This document shows, in pieces, positions 14,829 through 20,487 of a stretch of DNA of 20,487 nucleotides (position 1 is its first letter; each line of letters starts with the position of its first letter). The notes below the pieces were generated by a model. The model ran no database searches. It worked only from the letters and a program-made list of their open reading frames with translations, and was not told where the DNA came from. The DNA is from Clostridia bacterium BRH_c25 (GTDB lineage: Bacteria > Bacillota_A > Clostridia > Lutisporales > Lutisporaceae). Position numbers and translations under genes: made by a program. The stretch spans positions 1-20,487 of the forward strand of contig LOES01000052.1 in assembly GCA_001515955.1 (NCBI GenBank), read 5' to 3'.

Positions 14829-14860
14829 CCCGTACCCCGCACCTCGCGCCCCGTACCTGC
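14826..14860. repeat. GC-rich degenerate repeats flanking the palindrome
   Basis: A C-rich stretch contains two CCCCGTACC-like units and related CCCGCACC and GCGCCCC pieces. Its base composition is quite unlike the surrounding AT-rich DNA. It abuts the palindrome on one side and the stop codon of the minus-strand permease on the other. It is probably part of the same repeat element. Confidence 0.55.
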
Positions 14861-14861
14861 T

Positions 14862-16535
14862 TCATATCTCTATCTTCTCAAAAAGCCTTACTCCTACTGT
14901 GGAGAGTATGCTGTACAGCAGCAGGTCCAGTATCCCGAACAATAGTACTATAGTAAGGAAGGTCATCCACAGTGTAAAATGCAGTGCTATGCTGATAAAT
15001 ACCGGTATCCCTGCCATCACTACGCTGATCAGCATGTTGAGCACCACATTGAAATTCTGCTTTACGGCCTTTTGCTCGTTATCCCATATAAGCTTCGGGA
15101 AATTCAGGTCAAGAAGTATTCCTGCCAGACAGCTGAATACTATACCTAATGCACTTGTTGCGAATATAAGCAGTATAAGGTAAACCGGCACCGGTATAAA
15201 CAGAACAGCTGTCAACACCATGGACAGAGTCCCGACCACACCCATGCTCATACCCGACAATACCTTTGCCATTATCTGAGTTTTGTAGCTTACCGGAAGA
15301 TATTTACTTACAAAGATGTTGGTGCCTTCCCTGGATATTGCCGAAGCAGTAATTCCATTGGTAGAAGCAATTAAAGCACTTATGCCGAAAGCCACGGCTA
15401 ATACCACGGCACTTCCTCTTCCATCAGCAATATATGAGCTGAGCCCTTGAAGTTCTTTCATCTCGTCGGGCTGTACAAGGAAAGGCAGGATCAGGAATAG
15501 TGGAAAAAGGAAATTCATAAGCACACAATTCATAAAATAAACAGGTGTCCTGAACAACAGCTTAAGTTCTTTAATAGTGTATGCTTTAATGGCAGACTTC
15601 TCCCTGCTGGACTTCTTAAGCTCCGCTTCTGTGTATTTCTTCCTTTTTGACGAGGCCTCGGACAGCCCTACCACACCTTTGAAGTATATACCCTCGCCAA
15701 AGCTCAAGAATAGCATTAGAAATAGCAGGCAGATAAGTACAAATAAAGCCAGATTCACAAAACCCTTCAGCACTTCACTGTGCAGCAGCGCCATCACCGC
15801 AAATCTGTTGTTGAAGAAAATACCCGACATTATTTCCACATAAGAGTTGTTACCCTGCTCCAGCAGCTGCTGGAGCTTTTCTTCATTCACTGCGGAACTG
15901 CTGAACTTTGTAACAACAGCATTAATTCCTACAGCCAGAAACATTGCTATTACCCCGCCGACTATTCTGAATCTGTCTCTGTTCCTCCCAAGGTTGGTAA
16001 ATCTCATAACCAGCATGCTAAGTATGGATGCATAAACAAGAGGCAAAAGCGGCAGTGTAAGAAACACCAGGATGCTGTATAGATAGTACATGAACCCTGC
16101 CTTGGCCGCAATTCCAAAGCCTATAAGTATGGGGGCAAGAAATACCAGCTCCGTCAGATATTCATAAAACAAGGTTACAGTGAATTTTGCCGCCAATATC
16201 TCCGACGGCTTCAACGGCAGCGGCAGCAGACTCTCAATATCCTTTGAAAAATAGAATATGCTCATAACATAGAAAATGCTGAAAAAGAAAATAGCCATAC
16301 TTACAGCAGAAAACCCCATTCCCAGGATCAAGCCTTCCTGCTGTATCTTTGACAGCACATCATATCCCCCGTAAGCAAGGCTCCCGATTCCTATGATCAT
16401 AGGTAAAAATGCAACAAATATAAGTACGGAAAGCAATATGCCTTTTATGCGGCTTTTACCGGGTTTGTCTGATTTCAATGAAAACAGGTTGAAATTTTTC
16501 AGCATAACCTTGGTCAATATAATATATCTACTCAT
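14862..16535 (-). CDS. ABC-2-type exporter permease
   Basis: This 557-residue membrane protein has about 12 hydrophobic segments distributed along its length, starting near residue 33. A charged cytoplasmic stretch around 290-320 is rich in Lys, Ser and Glu (SSKRKKYTEAELKKSSREKS). It has the size and appearance of the large putative ABC exporter permeases of Firmicutes, which work with a single separate ATPase. Its start codon lies inside the end of the ATPase gene (8-base ATGAGTAG overlap), showing tight translational coupling. The segment SKDIESLLPLPLKPSEILAAKF is typical of this group. The transported substrate cannot be inferred; peptides, lipids or antibiotics are the usual range. Family assignment is by architecture and context. 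Confidence 0.82.
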   Translation of the reverse strand: MSRYIILTKVMLKNFNLFSLKSDKPGKSRIKGILLSVLIFVAFLPMIIGIGSLAYGGYDVLSKIQQEGLILGMGFSAVSMAIFFFSIFYVMSIFYFSKDIESLLPLPLKPSEILAAKFTVTLFYEYLTELVFLAPILIGFGIAAKAGFMYYLYSILVFLTLPLLPLVYASILSMLVMRFTNLGRNRDRFRIVGGVIAMFLAVGINAVVTKFSSSAVNEEKLQQLLEQGNNSYVEIMSGIFFNNRFAVMALLHSEVLKGFVNLALFVLICLLFLMLFLSFGEGIYFKGVVGLSEASSKRKKYTEAELKKSSREKSAIKAYTIKELKLLFRTPVYFMNCVLMNFLFPLFLILPFLVQPDEMKELQGLSSYIADGRGSAVVLAVAFGISALIASTNGITASAISREGTNIFVSKYLPVSYKTQIMAKVLSGMSMGVVGTLSMVLTAVLFIPVPVYLILLIFATSALGIVFSCLAGILLDLNFPKLIWDNEQKAVKQNFNVVLNMLISVVMAGIPVFISIALHFTLWMTFLTIVLLFGILDLLLYSILSTVGVRLFEKIEI

Positions 16536-17253
16536 TTTCCGTCAACTCCAAGAATATTTTTTCAAGGGATCCGTTGCTTCTGAAGTGCTCCCTCATCTCA
16601 TCCATTGTGCCGTAGAACAGCAGCTTTCCCTTATTGATAATGGCCACCCTGTCACAAAGCTTTTCTGCTACCTCCAGCACATGGGTTGAGAAAAACACAG
16701 TTTTGCCGGCTGCCGCATGATTTTTCATCATTTCCTTAAGAGTATAGGAGGATTTTGGGTCAAGCCCTGTCATCGGTTCATCCAGTATCCACACCGAAGG
16801 ATCATGTATAAGAACTCCCATTATGATGATTTTCTGCCTCATACCGTGAGAGTAGCTCTGTATCTGATCATTAAGAGCAGCTTCCATCTCAAAGGCTTCG
16901 GAAATATCCTGTATCTTTTGCCCTCTTAAATCACCCGGCACCTTATAAATGTCAGCGATAAAATTCAGATATTCTATTCCCTTCAGACGGAGAAACATAT
17001 CCGGACTGTCAGGTACAAAACCGAACTGCTTTTTTGCATCAAGAGGCCTTTCCTTTATATCTATACCATTGATGGTAATGCTTCCGCTGTCGGCATTCAG
17101 TATTCCTGTAATTATTTTTATGGTTGTTGTCTTCCCTGCTCCATTGGGGCCCAGAAAGCCTACGATCTGTCCTTCCGGTACTGCCAGAGTGAGGTCATCT
17201 ACTGCCTTTACAGTACCGTTATAGGATTTATTTACATTTATAAGCTCAATCAT
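16528..17253 (-). CDS. ABC transporter ATP-binding protein (exporter type)
   Basis: This 241-residue ATPase has Walker A GPNGAGKTT, the exporter-type signature YSHGMRQK, Walker B VWILDEPMTGLD, and a switch histidine in FFSTHVLE. It hydrolyses ATP to drive the permease encoded immediately downstream. The ATG at 17253 was chosen because GGAGG lies 7 bases upstream. The frame continues to an ATG at 17283, but that ATG lies within a few bases of the -10 box and would have no ribosome site. The signature carries SHGMRQK rather than LSGGQ, which is common in the YtrB/EcsA-like branch. The gene has its own promoter and belongs to a two-gene unit, opposite to the spore coat genes. Confidence 0.93.
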   Translation of the reverse strand: MIELINVNKSYNGTVKAVDDLTLAVPEGQIVGFLGPNGAGKTTTIKIITGILNADSGSITINGIDIKERPLDAKKQFGFVPDSPDMFLRLKGIEYLNFIADIYKVPGDLRGQKIQDISEAFEMEAALNDQIQSYSHGMRQKIIIMGVLIHDPSVWILDEPMTGLDPKSSYTLKEMMKNHAAAGKTVFFSTHVLEVAEKLCDRVAIINKGKLLFYGTMDEMREHFRSNGSLEKIFLELTENE

Positions 17254-17286
17254 GCTTCTTCCTCCAATTGGTTTTTTTGCCATTTT

Positions 17287-17292
17287 ATTATA
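17287..17292 (-). promoter_or_regulatory. -10 box of the ABC exporter operon
   Basis: A perfect TATAAT on the minus strand predicts transcription from about 17280, some 27 bases before the ATPase start codon. The -35 region is poor (TGTATA at a spacing of 16), so either the promoter is weak or it needs an activator. Confidence 0.5.
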
Positions 17293-17387
17293 ACATACCT
17301 TTAAATTCTATACACATATAATATTTGAACATCCCTGCACTTTAATTCAATTACTCCAAAAACTGTTTCCCTGTATAAATAAGAGTC

Positions 17388-17414
17388 GAATGCAAATACT
17401 GTAGTTGATACGGT
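17388..17414 (+). promoter_or_regulatory. possible sporulation-type promoter before the coat genes
   Basis: GAATG (17388-17392), 14 bases, then GATACGGT (17407-17414) loosely resemble a mother-cell sigma-E promoter (GAATA-14-CATACAnT). No convincing sigma-A promoter lies close to the gene. The match is weak and rests partly on the identity of the downstream genes. Confidence 0.25.
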
Positions 17415-17444
17415 TTATTATATTTCTCAAAGGGAGGTAATGAT

Positions 17445-17663
17445 ATGAGAAATCTTTCCGAGGCTGAAATGCTGAACCTAAATAAGCTGCTTCAGGCGGA
17501 AACATACTCAATTTCAAAAGCAAGAATGATAATACCCGCTATTGATGATGAAAAATTGAAAGGCATGGCAGAAACATCAGTTTTGGCCTGTGAGATGCGC
17601 ATTAAAGGCATTCAGCAGTTCATAAATGAAAATGGTGTTATAAACACACTGGAGGTGCATTAG
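17445..17663 (+). CDS. small CotF-like spore coat-associated protein
   Basis: This 72-residue protein is mostly helical and charged, with no signal peptide. It resembles the N-terminal helical part of CotF-family coat proteins (LNKLLQAETYSISKARMIIP, then a CEMRIKGIQQFI helix). Short proteins of this kind are often encoded directly before a longer CotF-like gene in clostridia. A GGGAGGT site lies 7-8 bases before the ATG. It ends one base before the start of the next gene, so the two are co-transcribed and probably co-translated. The products would form part of the spore coat in the mother cell, if the family assignment holds. The protein is short, so the assignment leans on its neighbour. Confidence 0.7.
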   Translation: MRNLSEAEMLNLNKLLQAETYSISKARMIIPAIDDEKLKGMAETSVLACEMRIKGIQQFINENGVINTLEVH

Positions 17664-17664
17664 A

Positions 17665-17970
17665 TTGACAAGTGTAATTGATTCCATGAAAGCTGCCAGG
17701 AAGCAGATGGACGACCAGAGCATTGCTATGGATTTACTTGCGGGGACAAAGGCTGCAACAAGTGCATATTACATGGCAACACTGGAAAGTCCCACCCCCG
17801 AACTTAGATCCATGTTCAAGGCTTCCCTCAACCAAACCTTAGACGAATATTCCGTGCTTATGGATCTGTCACTAAACAGGGGATGGATACAGCCCTATGG
17901 AATGCCTGAGCAACAGCTTGCAGAATCCTATAAGCAATCCCAGACTGTGATATCCTACCACAAGGAATAA
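17665..17970 (+). CDS. CotF-family spore coat protein
   Basis: This 101-residue helical protein fits the coat protein F family: an early helix ending in LAGTKAATSAYYMATLES, a second helix (ELRSMFKASLNQTLDEYSVLMDLSLNRGW), and a tyrosine- and glutamine-rich C-terminal tail (QPYGMPEQQL). Translation starts at a TTG codon at 17665, with GGAGGT 8 bases upstream located inside the end of the preceding gene; the next ATG, seven codons in, has no such site. The one-base gap implies translational coupling. Expected role: structural protein of the spore coat, made late in sporulation. It is followed by a short hairpin terminator. Confidence 0.85.
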   Translation: MTSVIDSMKAARKQMDDQSIAMDLLAGTKAATSAYYMATLESPTPELRSMFKASLNQTLDEYSVLMDLSLNRGWIQPYGMPEQQLAESYKQSQTVISYHKE

Positions 17971-17997
17971 GGCGCAGACTCAAGTCTACGCCTTTCT
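17969..17997. terminator. hairpin between convergent coat and peptidase genes
   Basis: AAGGCGCAGAC pairs with GTCTACGCCTT (one internal mismatch) around a TCAA loop and is followed by TTCTTC on the plus strand. The stem is decent but the T-tract is short. It starts at the stop codon of the coat gene and lies right before the end of the minus-strand peptidase gene, so it may serve both. Confidence 0.6.
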
Positions 17998-18000
17998 TCA

Positions 18001-20487
18001 TCAATTAAAAACATCCACCAGACTTCCGAAGAGCTCCTTATTCTCCTTGATTTTCATTTCGCTTCCCAATATGCAATAGCTTTGTCTCTTAATAAGCTCA
18101 AGCATCATGTCGGACAGTGCTCTCATGTCCTGCTGACTTGTACTTAGGATTTCCTCCCTTTCCTTCTGCAGATCCGACCGTGTAATACTCCTCATATAAT
18201 TCTCAATAGCCCTCTCCCCTTTCATAAACGGTGTCAGGGGCAGGTCCAGCTTGCTTACTGTTCCTATGATATACTTGGTCATTTCTCTCTCATCTATCTG
18301 GAAATCCTTCAGATAATCATGCATTTCATCATATACCTTCAAGGTCTCCTTCAGATTGGGATCTCTATAGGAAACCATGAACATATTCCCGTTTTTCTCA
18401 AAGCCCGAAAAGGCACCGTAAGCTCCGCCCTGAACCCTGATGCGGTTCCACAGATAGCTGTATCTGGATATCGTTCTGAGCACCTGAAGTCTCCCTGTAT
18501 ATGGGTAGCCCAGCTTGATGAAGTTATAGCCCTGGGCAACGTACTGCACTTTTCCCTGTGTCATCAGCCCTTCATTAAGTATCTTATTCTCAAAAATATA
18601 CTGTACAGGTGAAAGCTTATCAGTGCCTAGCTCCGGAAGTAGCAAATTCATGCTTTTTGCAAAGCTGTGATAATCATCCTCCTCACAGATGACTCCTGCA
18701 ACCAAAGCATCCTTCCTGAAAATCAGCTTCATAAGCTTTTGAAGGTTTCCCCTTACCTCTTCTATTCTGCTTTCAAAGTTCTTCTCTATATCAGAAATAA
18801 ACTTGTAGTAAGTCAATCCTGTTATGGTCTCCAGATAGCTTCCTTCCGCCGAAAAATATGAAAACAATCTTTTGCAGGCTATTGTATACCCCTCATTGGA
18901 TATCCTCATCTCAATCCTTGACTTGTTCTCCTGTATTATCTCCTTGATTCTTTTTAAATCATCAAGCTTCGTCTTTGTTATAATCTCACCTATAAGCTCA
19001 AACATTCTTGGAAGCTTTCCGGTAAGAGCCCTGCCTCTTACAGAGAATACAGGATGATATCTGCTGTCGTCGTTCTTTTCTCCATAGACCTGTGCACTGA
19101 ATCTGATGCCTCCGGTATGCATGTCAATTTCCTTGGAAAGCTCCCCATAGCTATGGTTTTCGGTACTGATCTTACCCAGTATTCCCGACAGCAGCGGGAT
19201 ATAGGTCAGCAGCTCCTGAGGCACGGCAGTGGTATCGAACAAAAGGTCCGCATACACAATATCATTGGTGAACATATGGTGTGCAAGCACCTTGACTCCC
19301 GACTCCTCCTTCACCTTCTGGGGCAGTATCTCCCCTTTCCTGTCAATATCTTTTATAGAAAGCATCGGTATAAGCGCAAGCTTCTCCGGGGTATCAGGGG
19401 TGTTCTGCCAGTCCCTGAGCTCCTTGGTCTGCTTCACAAGCTCCTGCAGCTGTTCTTTATTCATTTGCGCCTTTATGCTCCTGAGCTTGTTCCTTGTTCC
19501 CTCATCCTTGACTTCCGACATGCTCTTCCTGGGCTTCAGCACAAGCATGGAACTGTGATTGTTTTTCAAAATATACTTTTCTATGAGGCTTTCAAAATAG
19601 CTTTTTTTCAGCCCTGCTCTTATATTCTCAAATATATGCTCATAGCGGAGGTGCATGATGGGGTCTTTGTCATACAGCCAGCTGTCCATGATTTTTATAT
19701 TATATATAAGCCCTTTGGGATAGCCTTCAAAATCCGCTTCCCGGAGCTGGAATTCCTTCAGGTTGACCGCAGACTCCACCAATTGGCTGTCCAATCCGTC
19801 ATGAACAAGCTTTTTCAAGGTTTCCTTCACTACCTTAACAAATTCCTCCTGCCTCTCAACATTTGAGTTTTTTACTATAACACTGAACACCGGCTGAAGT
19901 ATACTGTTGTCGTATTTACCGAAAACATCCTTGCCCAGGCCGGCTTCAATCAGCGCTTTCTTCAAGGGTGATGCCGGTGTTGACAAAAGTATGTGCTCCA
20001 GAATTTCCATTGCCAGATACATCTCCGGCTCCGTAGAAAGCCCGGTTGCATAATTCAGGCTGAGATATGTCTTGTCTCTTTCATCCTCCTGTGCAGAAAT
20101 GGGATATTCCAGTTCAAAGCTTTTCATTGAGTCAAAGGCCTTTTGCACCGGTATGGCCGAATCTACAGAAATGGCTTCAAAATCCTTAAGGTACTCTTCA
20201 TCAATAAACTTCATGCGCCCGAGCACATCCAGCTTTCCATACAGGAACATATAGCTGTTTGATGGATGATAGTACCTTTTATGGAAGGCGAGGAACTCCT
20301 CCTGGGTTAGCTCCGGTATAACCTCAGGATCCCCCCCTGACTCATAACCATATGGCGTATCCGGAAACAAAGTCTCCTGGAGCTTCCTGGAAAGCACTGA
20401 TTCCGGCGATGATAAAGCTCCCTTCATTTCGTTATATACAACGCCCTTGTATTTCAGCTCATCTTCGACATTTTCCAGTTCATAATG
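18001..20487 (-). CDS. M16C metallopeptidase (presequence protease-like), N-terminus beyond window
   Basis: The reading frame is open from the window edge to a TGA at 18001, giving 828 residues. An in-frame ATG at 20427 is internal, not the start: the 20 residues upstream of it (ending GVVYNEMKGA) are conserved family sequence. Full members are near 970 residues, so about 140 are missing, including the zinc-binding HxxEH motif. The visible segments fit the family: GYESGGDPEVIPELTQEEFLAFH, the M16C-associated domain with KELRDWQNTPDTPEKL (from about residue 330), and a second inactive M16-like half. These enzymes degrade short unfolded peptides in an enclosed chamber, in the cytoplasm of bacteria. 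No signal peptide can be assessed here. Its C-terminus converges on the spore coat genes. Confidence 0.93.
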   Translation of the reverse strand, partial: HYELENVEDELKYKGVVYNEMKGALSSPESVLSRKLQETLFPDTPYGYESGGDPEVIPELTQEEFLAFHKRYYHPSNSYMFLYGKLDVLGRMKFIDEEYLKDFEAISVDSAIPVQKAFDSMKSFELEYPISAQEDERDKTYLSLNYATGLSTEPEMYLAMEILEHILLSTPASPLKKALIEAGLGKDVFGKYDNSILQPVFSVIVKNSNVERQEEFVKVVKETLKKLVHDGLDSQLVESAVNLKEFQLREADFEGYPKGLIYNIKIMDSWLYDKDPIMHLRYEHIFENIRAGLKKSYFESLIEKYILKNNHSSMLVLKPRKSMSEVKDEGTRNKLRSIKAQMNKEQLQELVKQTKELRDWQNTPDTPEKLALIPMLSIKDIDRKGEILPQKVKEESGVKVLAHHMFTNDIVYADLLFDTTAVPQELLTYIPLLSGILGKISTENHSYGELSKEIDMHTGGIRFSAQVYGEKNDDSRYHPVFSVRGRALTGKLPRMFELIGEIITKTKLDDLKRIKEIIQENKSRIEMRISNEGYTIACKRLFSYFSAEGSYLETITGLTYYKFISDIEKNFESRIEEVRGNLQKLMKLIFRKDALVAGVICEEDDYHSFAKSMNLLLPELGTDKLSPVQYIFENKILNEGLMTQGKVQYVAQGYNFIKLGYPYTGRLQVLRTISRYSYLWNRIRVQGGAYGAFSGFEKNGNMFMVSYRDPNLKETLKVYDEMHDYLKDFQIDEREMTKYIIGTVSKLDLPLTPFMKGERAIENYMRSITRSDLQKEREEILSTSQQDMRALSDMMLELIKRQSYCILGSEMKIKENKELFGSLVDVFN

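Noticed and set aside
19054..19866. A 270-codon plus-strand open frame opposite the M16C peptidase
   Set aside because: It is fully antisense to a well-conserved gene, lacks a ribosome site and has low-complexity, unfamiliar sequence.
1..20487. Prophage, integrative element or insertion sequence
   Set aside because: No integrase, transposase, phage structural gene, tRNA or att-like direct repeat was found; the only repeat element is the non-coding palindrome.

Overview
The window looks like chromosomal DNA from an anaerobic, endospore-forming Firmicute, most likely a clostridium. The evidence is AT-rich spacers, strong AGGAGG-type ribosome binding sites, a pair of small CotF-like spore coat genes, an EF-G-like paralogue with the GHGGSGKTT P-loop, and an M16C presequence-protease-type peptidase. 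The species cannot be named from the sequence alone. No rRNA, tRNA, CRISPR array, prophage or transposase was seen.

Left edge (1-2110): the 5' part of an EF-G-like GTPase gene leaves the window on the minus strand. A divergent monocistronic hisC-type aminotransferase follows, with a good sigma-A promoter and a 16-bp perfect terminator hairpin.

Centre (2174-13385, all minus strand): a ten-gene catabolic operon, read from right to left. Its order is a YhfZ-like regulator, an FAD-dependent oxidoreductase, a sugar-type substrate-binding lipoprotein, a double-domain sugar ABC ATPase, two different permeases, an FGGY kinase, a phosphotriesterase-family (probable lactonase) metalloenzyme, a divergent shikimate-dehydrogenase-like oxidoreductase, and a KDPG/KHG aldolase. 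A TTGACA-17-TAAAAT promoter precedes it. A perfect 10-bp inverted repeat straddles the -35 box and is a strong candidate operator. A 12-bp hairpin between the binding-protein and ATPase genes probably sets their relative expression. The inferred scheme is uptake of a small sugar-like or cyclic compound, oxidation, phosphorylation, lactone opening, and aldol cleavage to pyruvate plus an aldehyde. The substrate is not known and no dehydratase is encoded, so this is the best candidate here for an undescribed pathway.

Right of the operon (13571-17292): a divergent aldo/keto reductase with a C-terminal double-cluster ferredoxin-like domain, then a 108-bp imperfect palindrome built of 10-bp-phased CACGGA units with a GC-rich flank. 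After this come an ABC-2-type permease and its ATPase on the minus strand, overlapping by 8 bp.

Right edge (17445-20487): two translationally coupled CotF-like genes on the plus strand end at a hairpin. They converge on a large M16C metallopeptidase gene whose N-terminus lies beyond the window.
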